This document shows positions 25,917-34,499 of a DNA stretch of 64,000 nt, piece after piece (the first letter of the stretch is position 1; every line of letters starts with the position of its first letter). Made by a program: the position numbers and the translations under genes. The stretch is from positions 62,001-126,000 of the forward strand of contig NZ_JAJNEL010000002.1 in the NCBI RefSeq assembly GCF_029428675.1, read 5' to 3'. The notes beneath the pieces were generated by a model. It saw nothing but the letters and a program-made list of their open reading frames with translations. It had not been told where the DNA came from and ran no database searches. Origin of the DNA: Streptomyces sp. JH14 (GTDB lineage: Bacteria; Actinomycetota; Actinomycetes; Streptomycetales; Streptomycetaceae).

Positions 25917-25942
25917 GCTCGGGCCCCCTCTCCGGTCCTGTT

Positions 25943-27112
25943 TCAGCTCACGGTGACGGCGGGAACCCCTGACGGTGTCCCCGCGTCTTCCATGCCCTCG
26001 GCGATCTTCAGGGCTTCCTCGATGAGCGTCTCGACGATCTTCGACTCGGGAACCGTCTTGATGACCTCGCCCTTGACGAAGATCTGCCCCTTGCCGTTCC
26101 CCGACGCCACACCCAGATCCGCCTCACGGGCCTCACCCGGACCATTGACGACACAGCCCATCACGGCCACCCGCAACGGCACCTCCATGCCCTCAAGACC
26201 CGCGGCCACCTGATCCGCCAGCTTGTACACATCCACCTGCGCCCGACCGCACGACGGACACGACACGATCTCCAGCCGCCGCTGCTTCAGATTCAACGAC
26301 TCCAGAATCTGCAGACCGACCTTGACCTCCTCGGCCGGCGGCGCCGACAACGACACCCGGATCGTGTCCCCGATCCCCTCCGACAGCAACGCACCGAACG
26401 CCACCGCCGACTTGATCGTCCCCTGGAACGCAGGCCCCGCCTCCGTCACCCCCAGATGCAACGGGTAATCACACTGCGCCGCCAGCAGACGGTACGCATT
26501 GACCATCACCACCGGATCGTTGTGCTTCACCGAGATCTTGATGTCCCGGAACCCGTGCTCCTCGAACAGCGACGCCTCCCACAACGCCGACTCCACCAAC
26601 GCCTCCGGAGTCGCCTTCCCGTACTTCTTCAGCAACCGCGCATCCAGCGAACCCGCGTTCACACCGATCCGGATCGGCGTCCCCGCATCACTCGCCGCCC
26701 GCGCGATCTCCTTCACCTTGTCGTCGAACTGCTTGATGTTCCCCGGATTCACCCGCACCGCCGCACAGCCCGCATCGATCGCCGCGAACACATACTTCGG
26801 CTGGAAATGAATATCCGCGATCACCGGAATCTGCGACTTCCGCGCAATCGTCGCCAACGCATCCGCATCATCCTGCGTCGGACACGCCACCCGCACGATC
26901 TGACAGCCCGACGCCGTCAGCTCCGCAATCTGCTGCAACGTCGCACCGATGTCCGACGTCCGCGTCGTGGTCATCGACTGCACCGACACCGGTGCATCCC
27001 CACCGACCGCCACCGACCCGACCTGGATGCGCCGCGAGGGGCGGCGCACCGCGAGCGGCCGGGCCGGCAGCTCGGGGAGACCCAGTGCGACCGGCTCTCC
27101 AGTGGCCATCAC
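25943..27112 (-). CDS. ispG: Flavodoxin-dependent 4-hydroxy-3-methylbut-2-enyl diphosphate synthase
   Basis: The 389-aa IspG/GcpE catalyses the penultimate MEP-pathway step with a [4Fe-4S] cluster. Cluster cysteines are in VSCPSCGRAQVD and VAVMGCVVNGPGEA; the TIM-barrel start is VSVQSMTTTRTSD. The start is GTG at 27112 or the adjacent ATG at 27109, one to four bases after hpnH. Codon choice is odd: from about 26100 to 27000 the coding strand favours G- and T-ending codons (GCG, GGT, GAT, TTG), while both ends and the neighbours favour C-ending codons. This suggests a mosaic with another ispG copy. Confidence 0.93.
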   Translation of the reverse strand: MMATGEPVALGLPELPARPLAVRRPSRRIQVGSVAVGGDAPVSVQSMTTTRTSDIGATLQQIAELTASGCQIVRVACPTQDDADALATIARKSQIPVIADIHFQPKYVFAAIDAGCAAVRVNPGNIKQFDDKVKEIARAASDAGTPIRIGVNAGSLDARLLKKYGKATPEALVESALWEASLFEEHGFRDIKISVKHNDPVVMVNAYRLLAAQCDYPLHLGVTEAGPAFQGTIKSAVAFGALLSEGIGDTIRVSLSAPPAEEVKVGLQILESLNLKQRRLEIVSCPSCGRAQVDVYKLADQVAAGLEGMEVPLRVAVMGCVVNGPGEAREADLGVASGNGKGQIFVKGEVIKTVPESKIVETLIEEALKIAEGMEDAGTPSGVPAVTVS

Positions 27113-27113
27113 G

Positions 27114-28133
27114 TCACCCGTTCCCGGCGACGGTCTCGCGCATGGCGCGCAGGGACTCCTTGAGCGAGCCCATCGTGGCCAGCACGGCGGTGGGCTCGTA
27201 GCCGCAGTGCGCCATGCAGTTGGCGCAGCGCGGGTCCTTGCCCCGGCCGTACTTGTCCCAGTCGGTGTCCTCGATGAGCTCGCGGTACGTCGGGACGTAC
27301 CCGTCGCTCATCAGGTAGCAGGGCCGCTGCCAGCCGAAGAGCGAGTAGTTCGGGATCGCCCAGGCCGTGCACGGGAAGTCCGCCTTGCCCTCGAGGAAAT
27401 CCAGGAAGAGCGGCGAGTGGTTCAGCCGCCAGCGGTTCCGGTTGCCGCCCGCGAAGGACTTCTTGAAGAGCTCGCGGGTCTGCTCGACGCCGAGGAAGTG
27501 CTCCTGGTCGGGCGCCTTCTCGTACGCGTAGGCGGGCGAGATCATCATCTCGTCGACCTTCAGGTCGTCGTTGAGGTAGTTCAGAACCTCGATGACGGTC
27601 TGCGGGGTGTCGGTGTTGAAGAACGTCGAGTTCGTGGTGACCCGGAAGCCCCGGCGCTTGGCCTCCTTGATCGCCTCCACCGCCTCGTCGAACACGCCCT
27701 CCTTGGCGACCGATTCGTCGTGCCGCTCACGCAGACCGTCGATGTGCACGGCGAACGCGAAAAACGGCGACGGGGTGAATTTCTCGATCTTCTTTCGCAG
27801 CAGCATCGCGTTCGTGCAGAGGAAGACGTACTTCTTCCGCGCGACCAGCTGCCGCACGATTTCGTCGATCTGCGGGTGCATCAGGGGTTCACCGCCCGCG
27901 ATGGAAACCATCGGGGCACCCGATTCCAGGACCGCGCCGACGGCCTGGGCCACCGGCATGCGCTGCTTGAGGACTCCGGCCGGATGCTGGATCTTCCCGC
28001 AGCCCTCGCACGCCAGATTGCAGGCGAACAACGGCTCCAGCTCCACAATCAGCGGGAATTTCTCTCGCTTTCGGAGCTTTTGTTCAATGAGGTACGTCGC
28101 AACCTTGATGGACTGACGGAGCGGCATGGCCAT
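27114..28133 (-). CDS. hpnH: Adenosyl-hopene transferase HpnH (radical SAM)
   Basis: The 339-aa radical SAM enzyme has the cluster motif CNLACEGCGKI (C-x3-C-x2-C) at about residues 38-45 and SIAGGEPLMHPQ for SAM binding. Late cysteines (RPCYLMSDGY, then DPRCANCMAHCGYEP) may bind an auxiliary cluster. HpnH adds a 5'-deoxyadenosyl radical to diploptene to give adenosylhopane, the first step of C35 side-chain building. The ATG at 28133 follows a near-perfect AGGAGGTGA site that overlaps the 3' end of hpnG. Confidence 0.94.
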   Translation of the reverse strand: MAMPLRQSIKVATYLIEQKLRKREKFPLIVELEPLFACNLACEGCGKIQHPAGVLKQRMPVAQAVGAVLESGAPMVSIAGGEPLMHPQIDEIVRQLVARKKYVFLCTNAMLLRKKIEKFTPSPFFAFAVHIDGLRERHDESVAKEGVFDEAVEAIKEAKRRGFRVTTNSTFFNTDTPQTVIEVLNYLNDDLKVDEMMISPAYAYEKAPDQEHFLGVEQTRELFKKSFAGGNRNRWRLNHSPLFLDFLEGKADFPCTAWAIPNYSLFGWQRPCYLMSDGYVPTYRELIEDTDWDKYGRGKDPRCANCMAHCGYEPTAVLATMGSLKESLRAMRETVAGNG

Positions 28134-28138
28134 CTAGC

Positions 28139-28798
28139 TCACCTCCTGGGGAGCAGCAAAGATCGGTGCCATTCATAGAAAGCCGGCAGGACGGCACGGA
28201 GAACACGGAAGGCCGATATTCCACCGCGTACCGTGCCGATACGGACGAGCTCATGCTCTGGAGCGTCCACGACCACCCGTACGGCCGCAACCGGGCGCGT
28301 TCCGGTCCGCAGGGCGGTGCGGAGCGTGACGGCGGACTCCATGTCCACGGCAATCGCCCCGGTGGCCCGCAGCTCAGCCCGCTCATGTCCGCGTACGACA
28401 TGGGCGGAGCCGATCAGCGGACCGGTGTGGACGGTGCGGCCCGGCACCGTCCTGGCGAGGACCTCGGCCAGCAGACCCGCGCCGGTGCAGGACGTCGACT
28501 CCCCGGACTCCCGGGTCTCGTCGGCGACCACCAGGTCTCCGGGGTGCATGCCGGGTGCCAGCCCGGCACAGAACCCCGAGGCGATGACCGCCGCACCGCG
28601 CGCCCGGTCCTCGCCGAGCGCACGCTCCACTGCCGTCGCGGCGGCCTTCGGACCCATGCCCGTACGGAGCACGGTCACCGGGCCCGGGGCGTCGCCCGCC
28701 CTTCTCCTGCCGCTGCGCAGGGCGAGTTGCTCGATCCCGAGCGCGCAGGCGATGAGCAGCGGCGCGGCGGGGCCGTGCGGCCCCGGCACATCGCCCAT
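28139..28798 (-). CDS. hpnG: HpnG-type hopanoid nucleoside phosphorylase
   Basis: The 219-aa protein of the purine-nucleoside-phosphorylase fold contains LRTGMGPKAAATAVERALG, VIASGFCAGLAPGMHPGDLV and AIAVDMESAVTLRTALR, the DMES-type ribose-binding strand. HpnG removes adenine from adenosylhopane to give phosphoribosyl/ribosyl-hopane. The ATG at 28798 overlaps the shc stop (ATGA). It ends inside the ribosome site of hpnH, giving tight coupling of consecutive pathway steps. Confidence 0.88.
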   Translation of the reverse strand: MGDVPGPHGPAAPLLIACALGIEQLALRSGRRRAGDAPGPVTVLRTGMGPKAAATAVERALGEDRARGAAVIASGFCAGLAPGMHPGDLVVADETRESGESTSCTGAGLLAEVLARTVPGRTVHTGPLIGSAHVVRGHERAELRATGAIAVDMESAVTLRTALRTGTRPVAAVRVVVDAPEHELVRIGTVRGGISAFRVLRAVLPAFYEWHRSLLLPRR

Positions 28799-30798
28799 CA
28801 GGCCCCCTCCCGGGTGGCCGTGCGGTCGGCGAACGGGTCGCCGTACACGTACCGCCCGAGCGCGGTGAGCGGGAAGACCTGCCGGTAGAGGTGGTAGTTG
28901 ATGGAGAAGTCCCAGGGGAACCCGGTGCCGGTGAAGTACGGCTCGTCCCAGGATCCGTCGGCCTGCTGAGCCTCGTTCAGCCAGACGATGCCACGGGTCA
29001 CCGCCGTGCTGTCGTGCCGGCCGGCGGCGAGGAGCGCGAGGAGCGCCCAGGCGGTCTGGGACGCGGTCGACGCGCCGTGCCCGATCCACTTCTCCTCCCG
29101 GTACGAGCGCAGGTCCTCGCCCCAGCCACCGTCGTCGTTCTGCACGGACTCCAGCCAGTCGACCGCCCGGCGGATCGCCGGATGGGTCCCGGGCAGCCCC
29201 GCGGCGACCAGAGCGGGCACCACCGACCCTGTTCCGTATACATAGTTGACGCCCCAGCGGCCGAACCAGGCGCCGCACACGTCCTGTTCGGCGAGCAGCC
29301 AGTCGATGCCGCGCCGGGCGGCGGGGTGGTGGGCGCGCCCCTCCATCGCGAGCATCTCCACCACATGGCCGGTGACATCGGCGGACGGCGGGTCGATGAC
29401 CTCACCGAAGTCGCAGAACGGCAGCCGGTTGGGGAACGGGCTGGTGTTGTCCGCGTCGAACGCGCCCCAGGCACCGTTGCGGGACTGCATGCCGAGATTC
29501 CAGCGCACCCCGCGCTCGATGGCGGCCTCGACCCGGTCCGGGTCGGGGTGCCGGACCCGGCGCAGCGCGAGGACCACCTCGGCGGTGTCGTCGATGTCCG
29601 GGTAGTTGTCGTTGTGGAACTCGAACGCCCAGCCGCCGGGGGCCAGTCGGGGCCTGCGTACGGCCCAGTCTCCGGGCCTGACGATCTCCTCGGCGAGCAT
29701 CCAGTCCGCGGCCTTCACGAGCGCCGGATGGTCGGGGCTCACTCCTGCGTCGGCAAGCGCGACGGTGGCCAGGCAGGTGTCCCAGACCGGTGACTGGCAG
29801 GCCTCGATCATGCGGGCACCGTCCTCGCGCCACACCGCGAACCGGTCGAGCGAGGCGAGTCCGGCCCGCATCACCGGGTGGTCGAGGTCGTAACCGAGCA
29901 GGTGCAGGGCGATGACGGAGTACACGGCGGGCGGCTGGATACCGCCCCAGCAGCCGTCGTTCTCCTGGCGTTCGATGATCCAGCGGGCCGCCGCGTTCAT
30001 GGCGGTACGGCGCAGCCTGCGCGGCGCCACCTTGTGGTAGGCGTGCAGCGCCTTGTCCAGACGCTGGAAGACACCGTCCCAACTGTTCACCGCTGCAGGG
30101 CGCTTGGGCGGGTTCGGGACGTGCGGGTCGGTGTGCAGTTCGTCGAGGGCGAAGGGTGCGGGCCGTACCGGCCGCTTCGCCGAGACGACGGTCAGCGGCA
30201 CGATCGTCTGCCGGGCCCAGCAGCCGAAGTCGTAGATGTTGAGCGGGACCCACTTCGGGAAGAACATCAGCTCCGGTGGGAGCTCGGGCAGGTCGTCCCA
30301 CTTCCACCAGCCGAAGAGGGCCAGCCAGATCCGGGTGAAGACGCGGCTCCTCGCGATGCCGCCCTCTTCCCTGATCCACCGTGCGGCGCGGGCCATGTGC
30401 GGGTCGTCCGGCAGGTCTCCGGCCAGCCGCAGCGCTACATACGCCTCGATGGTGGCGGAGAGCTCGCCCGGGCCGCCGTAGAAAGTGGCCCAGGTGCCGT
30501 CGCCGAGTTGTTCGCCGCGGATGAAGCGGGCGGCAGCCTCGACGGTGGCCGGGTCCTGGATGCCGAGGAACTGGCGGAGCAGCAGATCCTCTGCGTCCAT
30601 GGTGACGTTGGTGGCGAGGTCACCCTTCCACCAGCCCTGGTCGTCCTGCCTGCCGAGGAGGTGCTCCACCGAGCGTTCCGCGGCCCGCCGCGCGGCGGCG
30701 AGCACGTCGTCCGCGGCGATGGTCGATTCGGTCGTTTCGCTGGCCGAGGCTGCGCGGGGGTTCAGAGCCCCGGTGCTTCCGTCGGTCGTCGCTGTCAT
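28798..30798 (-). CDS. shc: Squalene-hopene cyclase
   Basis: The 666-aa triterpene cyclase converts squalene to hopene/hopanol. The protonating DxDD motif is D401-I-D-D404 in YPDIDDTAEVVLALR. Several QW repeats are seen, for example QDDQGWWKGDL, QNDDGGWGEDL, QQADGSWDEPYF and QSRNGAWGAFD. Length is typical for bacterial SHC. It is a monotopic membrane enzyme in the family. The start at 30798 is 104 bp after the polyprenyl synthase, the largest gap in the operon, and that gap contains a hairpin. Confidence 0.95.
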   Translation of the reverse strand: MTATTDGSTGALNPRAASASETTESTIAADDVLAAARRAAERSVEHLLGRQDDQGWWKGDLATNVTMDAEDLLLRQFLGIQDPATVEAAARFIRGEQLGDGTWATFYGGPGELSATIEAYVALRLAGDLPDDPHMARAARWIREEGGIARSRVFTRIWLALFGWWKWDDLPELPPELMFFPKWVPLNIYDFGCWARQTIVPLTVVSAKRPVRPAPFALDELHTDPHVPNPPKRPAAVNSWDGVFQRLDKALHAYHKVAPRRLRRTAMNAAARWIIERQENDGCWGGIQPPAVYSVIALHLLGYDLDHPVMRAGLASLDRFAVWREDGARMIEACQSPVWDTCLATVALADAGVSPDHPALVKAADWMLAEEIVRPGDWAVRRPRLAPGGWAFEFHNDNYPDIDDTAEVVLALRRVRHPDPDRVEAAIERGVRWNLGMQSRNGAWGAFDADNTSPFPNRLPFCDFGEVIDPPSADVTGHVVEMLAMEGRAHHPAARRGIDWLLAEQDVCGAWFGRWGVNYVYGTGSVVPALVAAGLPGTHPAIRRAVDWLESVQNDDGGWGEDLRSYREEKWIGHGASTASQTAWALLALLAAGRHDSTAVTRGIVWLNEAQQADGSWDEPYFTGTGFPWDFSINYHLYRQVFPLTALGRYVYGDPFADRTATREGA

Positions 30799-30846
30799 GG
30801 CTTCCCCTTCGTGCAGTTGGTCCTCTGCTGTGCTGGGGTCTCCGTC

Positions 30847-30873
30847 GGCCGGCGCCCTGCTCGGGCGCCGGCC
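30847..30873 (-). repeat. Intercistronic hairpin inside the hopanoid operon
   Basis: GGCCGGCGCCC and GGGCGCCGGCC form a perfect 11-bp stem over TGCTC in the only sizeable gap of the operon, between the polyprenyl synthase and shc genes. It could be an attenuator, mRNA-stability element or partial terminator. Confidence 0.5.
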
Positions 30874-30902
30874 GGCGACTGCGAGTCATATGCGGATGGT
30901 GA

Positions 30903-32006
30903 TCATCTCTTTCGTACGACGACGAAGTCCGCGAGCGCGGTGAGCTGCTCGCGCACGGATTCCGGCATGTCGACACCGTGCAGCGCCTCGATGGCGACCG
31001 CGTGCTGCCGACGAGCCTCCTGGGCGGTCCACTCGCGGCCGCCCGCCTCCTCGATCAATGCCGCCCGGGCGGCGAACTCCTCCTCGGAGAAGCTGTCGAA
31101 TTCGCTGCTCTTGGCGTCCGCGGCGAGCAGCTCGCCGAGGCGTTCAGAGGCCGGTCCGCCCGCGGCGAGCGCGGCGACGACCGGCAGGGACTTCTTGCGC
31201 TGACGCAGATCGCTCCAGGTCTGCTTGCCGGTGGACTCCGGGTCGCCCCAGATGCCGAGCAGATCGTCGACGGCCTGGAAGGCGAGGCCGAGGTGGTACC
31301 CGTACGCCTCCAGGATGTCGGCGGTGCGGTCGTCGGCGCCGCCGAGCACCGCGCCGATGGAGACGGCGCATGCGAGCAGGGCGCCCGTCTTGTTGCCCTC
31401 CATCTCCAGGCACTCCTCGACGGTGACCCGCTCGCGGTGCTCGTAGGAGATGTCCTGGGCCTGCCCGTCGATGAGCTTGCGGGTGGCCGTGGTCAGCCGG
31501 CGGGCCGCGCGGCCCGCCTCGGCCGTGCCGAGCTCCAGCAGGATCTCGTTGGCCAGCGCGAACAGCGCGTCACCGACCAGGATCGCCTGGGCGGGGCCGT
31601 GCACCTTCCATACGGTGTCGCGGTGGCGGCGCTGCTCGTCGCCGTCCATCAGGTCGTCGTGCAGCAACGAGAAGTTGTGCACGAGTTCGACGGCGACAGC
31701 GCCGGGGATGCCGGCCTCGGCGGCAGCTCCGGCCGCCTCCGCGGACAGCAGGGCGAGCGCCGGACGGACGGCCTTGCCGCCGTCGCCGTCCGCGGGCCGG
31801 CCCTGGGCGTCGATCCAGCCGAAGTGGTAGGCGGCGACGGTGTCCATGGGCGGTGCGAGCCGGTCAACGGCAGCCCGGAGCACCGGCGCGGACAGGGCCC
31901 GTCCGCGCTCCAGAAGCGCGGTGACGTCCGCGGTGTCTACCACGGTGTCGAAAGCCGGATTCGCCGGGGTCACTGACTCTCCTCTTGTTCCGGTGGTACT
32001 GCTCAT
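30903..32006 (-). CDS. Polyprenyl diphosphate synthase (farnesyl-type, hopanoid operon)
   Basis: The 367-aa trans-prenyltransferase has the first Asp-rich motif LLHDDLMDGDEQRR, the second FQAVDDLLGIWGD, and GKAVRPALALLSAEAAG. It condenses IPP with allylic diphosphates; in this context farnesyl diphosphate for squalene is the likely product, though chain length is not proven by sequence. Aromatic residues before the first motif (VHNFSLLHDD) fit a short-chain product. The ATG at 32006 overlaps the hpnE stop (ATGA). Confidence 0.9.
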   Translation of the reverse strand: MSSTTGTRGESVTPANPAFDTVVDTADVTALLERGRALSAPVLRAAVDRLAPPMDTVAAYHFGWIDAQGRPADGDGGKAVRPALALLSAEAAGAAAEAGIPGAVAVELVHNFSLLHDDLMDGDEQRRHRDTVWKVHGPAQAILVGDALFALANEILLELGTAEAGRAARRLTTATRKLIDGQAQDISYEHRERVTVEECLEMEGNKTGALLACAVSIGAVLGGADDRTADILEAYGYHLGLAFQAVDDLLGIWGDPESTGKQTWSDLRQRKKSLPVVAALAAGGPASERLGELLAADAKSSEFDSFSEEEFAARAALIEEAGGREWTAQEARRQHAVAIEALHGVDMPESVREQLTALADFVVVRKR

Positions 32007-33391
32007 GCCGCCTCCTGCAGCGGATGTTCGTGGATGCGGCCGAGCGCGCGCAGCGCTGCGTCCGCGGCACTGGTCCCGCTGCGCACCGCGCCCTCCATCG
32101 TCGCGGGCCAGCCGGTGGCGGTCCATGCTCCGGCCAGATAGAGACCGGCGGCACGGGTGCGGGTTCCGGGACGCAGCCGTCCGACGCCGGGTGCGGGGGC
32201 GAAGGTCGCCGTACGTTCCCGGGTGACGAAGAAGTCCCTGATGCCGGCCCCGCGGGCGGCCGGGAGGAGCCGCTCGAGCTCGGGCAGGTAGCGGCTGCGC
32301 AGTTCGGCGACGGGCAGGTCGATCTCGTCGTCGGCCGCGGACTGGGAGAGCGCGAGGTACTGTCCGGGACCGGTCAGTCCGGAGGCGTCCGTACGGTCGA
32401 AGACCCACTGGACCGGCGAGCCGAGCGCGGCGAAGAACGGGCGGCGCAGCACCTTGCGGTCGTAGACGACGTGCACATTGAGGATCGGCGAGGTACCGAT
32501 GTCGAGCAGCCGGTCCGGCTCGTCGAGTGCGCCGTCGGGCAGCAGGCCGTGGGTCTCGCGCTGCGGCACGGCGAGGACGACGGTGTCCGCCTCGATGCGT
32601 TCGGCCCCCGTGTCGACGATCCAGCGTCCGTCGCCGGTTCGGCTGACGGCATCGGCCTTGGTGCGCAGCTCGGTCCGTACGCCCGCGGCGTCGAGCGCCT
32701 TGCGGGCGAGGGTGTCGTGCACCTCGCCGAGCGGCACGTGTGCCCAGCCGATGTCGGCGGCGCCGGGCTCGGAGAGGAGCCCGGTCTTGAAGACCTTCGC
32801 GGCAAGGGCCAGCGAGGAGTTCGGGGCGGTGGCGTTGAGTGTGGCGACGCCGACGAGGTCCCAGAGCGCCTCGATGGTGCGCGGGGACTGGCCGTGACGG
32901 GTCAGCCAGCTGCCGAAGTCGATGGTGTCGAGCGCCGGGTCGTCCGGGTCGAGACGGCCGAGCGCGAGTGCGGCGCGCCCGACACCCGCCCGCTCGGCGA
33001 GCGAGAGATGCGGATAGGCGGCGAGTCCGGCGGCAAGATGGAACGGAACCGGGAGTGCGTTCCGGCGCAGCCGTCCGAGCCGGGGCCCCGAGGGACGTCC
33101 GACATCGAGAACGGGCACGTCCAAACGGTTTTGCAGGGGTGCCAGGCGGGCGCCACCGACCCGGTCGAGGAACCCGCGGTAGGCGGTGCAGCAGCGCAGA
33201 TAGACGTGCTGGCCGTTGTCGACCGTCAGCTCGCCGCGCCGGAAGGAGAAGGCGAGTCCGCCGAGCCGGGGCCGCCCTTCGAGCAGGGTCACGTCAAGCC
33301 CGGCGTCGGCGAGACGGAGGGCCGCGGTGATGCCGGCGAGTCCGCCGCCGATCACGACCGCGCGGGAGGAACGCAGGGCCCCGTCGGTCAT
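32003..33391 (-). CDS. hpnE: Hydroxysqualene dehydroxylase HpnE
   Basis: The 462-aa FAD-dependent amine-oxidase-like protein has the dinucleotide-binding motif AVVIGGGLAGITAALRLADA followed by LLEGRPRLGG, and a C-terminal GLYLAGAWTATGWPATMEGA that closes the FAD site. HpnE reduces hydroxysqualene to squalene after HpnD and HpnC. The ATG at 33391 overlaps by 4 bp (ATGA) with the 52-aa gene before it and with the prenyl synthase after it. Confidence 0.92.
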   Translation of the reverse strand: MTDGALRSSRAVVIGGGLAGITAALRLADAGLDVTLLEGRPRLGGLAFSFRRGELTVDNGQHVYLRCCTAYRGFLDRVGGARLAPLQNRLDVPVLDVGRPSGPRLGRLRRNALPVPFHLAAGLAAYPHLSLAERAGVGRAALALGRLDPDDPALDTIDFGSWLTRHGQSPRTIEALWDLVGVATLNATAPNSSLALAAKVFKTGLLSEPGAADIGWAHVPLGEVHDTLARKALDAAGVRTELRTKADAVSRTGDGRWIVDTGAERIEADTVVLAVPQRETHGLLPDGALDEPDRLLDIGTSPILNVHVVYDRKVLRRPFFAALGSPVQWVFDRTDASGLTGPGQYLALSQSAADDEIDLPVAELRSRYLPELERLLPAARGAGIRDFFVTRERTATFAPAPGVGRLRPGTRTRAAGLYLAGAWTATGWPATMEGAVRSGTSAADAALRALGRIHEHPLQEAA

Positions 33392-33546
33392 GCGTCCCCC
33401 TCCCCCCGGGTCGTTACGGCCGCCTGGGCCGTAACGGCCGGGCTCGTCGCCTCAGTGAGGGACGCGGTGGACCACGGAAGGGTTGCCCACGGCGTGGACC
33501 GACGGCCGGTGGCCGGCATGGTGCCCAGGACATCTGCAGGACGCAT
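33388..33546 (-). CDS. 52-aa protein, DUF6380-like, between hpnD and hpnE
   Basis: This short gene reads MRPADVLGTMPATGRRSTPW, then ATLPWSTASLTEATSPAVTA, then QAAVTTRGEGDA. The ATLxxxxASLTE core and the Gly-Glu-Gly end resemble the small DUF6380 proteins that I recall from streptomycete hopanoid clusters. Its ATG shares one base with the hpnD stop (TGATG), and its TGA overlaps the hpnE ATG (ATGA). It thus fills the whole gap between the two genes exactly, strong evidence that it is translated. Function is unknown; it could also serve mainly to couple translation of hpnD to hpnE. Confidence 0.7.
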   Translation of the reverse strand: MRPADVLGTMPATGRRSTPWATLPWSTASLTEATSPAVTAQAAVTTRGEGDA

Positions 33547-34499
33547 CAGACACGCCCCCGGGCCGTCCGGCGCGAAATGTACCGCGCGTCCAGACCCGAC
33601 AGACCACGCACCGCGACGTAGGCCTTCTCGTGGCCCGGCAGCGAGACCCGGCCGCGCAGCACCGCCTCGGGGTCGCGCTCGATCCGGTCGAGCAGCCGGC
33701 GGTAGATGCCGGCCATGGCGGCCACACAGGCGCCGCTGCGGCGGTCCAGCATCGGCAGCAGCCGGTAGCCCTCGGCGAACAGGGTGCGGGCCCGCCGCAC
33801 CTCGAAGTGGACCAGGCCGGCGAAGTCCGAGCCGGGCGGCGGGGTGGCCCGGTGGAAGCCTGCGGAGCAGCCGAACTTGGCAAGGTCGTCGGCGGGCAGA
33901 TAGGTACGCCCGTTGGCGGCGTCCTCGCGGACGTCACGCAGGATGTTGGTCAGCTGCAGGGCGAGGCCGAGCGTGTCGGCGTACTCCGGGGCACGGTCGG
34001 CGCCGGGCGCGCCCGGTTCCGTACCGAAAACGCCCAGGCTGAGCCGGCCGATGGCACCGGCGACACACCGGCAGTAGACCTTGAGGTCGTCCCATGTCTC
34101 GTACGTGGCGCCGCGCACGTCCATCAGCACACCGTCGATCAGCTCGTCGAGGCCGCCGAGCGGGAGCGGGAACCGGCGTGCGGCGTCGGCGAGCGCGACG
34201 GCCACCGGATCGGTGTCGTCCTCGTCGACGGCGCCGTTCCGGATCCGGTCCAGCAGCGTGCGGGTGCTCTCCAGCCGGATCCGCTTGGTCTGCGCGTCCA
34301 GCTCCCCGTCGCCGATGTCGTCGACCCGGCGGGAGAAGGCGTACAGCGCCGACATGGCCTGCCGCTTCTCGGCGGGCAGCAGCCTGATTCCGTACGCGAA
34401 GTTACGCGCCTGCTGTCCGGTGACGGCCTCGCAGTAACTGTATGCGGCCTGTACTTGCGCCGACATATATGTCGTCTGTCCCTCCACGGTCCGGCTCAC
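33546..34499 (-). CDS. hpnD: Presqualene diphosphate synthase HpnD
   Basis: The 317-aa trans-isoprenyl diphosphate synthase of the squalene/phytoene type carries the Asp-rich motifs YAFSRRVDDIGDGEL and LTNILRDVREDAANGRTYLP. It joins two farnesyl diphosphates into presqualene diphosphate. The GTG at 34499 overlaps the hpnC stop (GTGA). An ATG at 34466 is an alternative start that removes 11 residues and lies inside a perfect AT-rich palindrome (34461-34474). Confidence 0.92.
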   Translation of the reverse strand: MSRTVEGQTTYMSAQVQAAYSYCEAVTGQQARNFAYGIRLLPAEKRQAMSALYAFSRRVDDIGDGELDAQTKRIRLESTRTLLDRIRNGAVDEDDTDPVAVALADAARRFPLPLGGLDELIDGVLMDVRGATYETWDDLKVYCRCVAGAIGRLSLGVFGTEPGAPGADRAPEYADTLGLALQLTNILRDVREDAANGRTYLPADDLAKFGCSAGFHRATPPPGSDFAGLVHFEVRRARTLFAEGYRLLPMLDRRSGACVAAMAGIYRRLLDRIERDPEAVLRGRVSLPGHEKAYVAVRGLSGLDARYISRRTARGRV

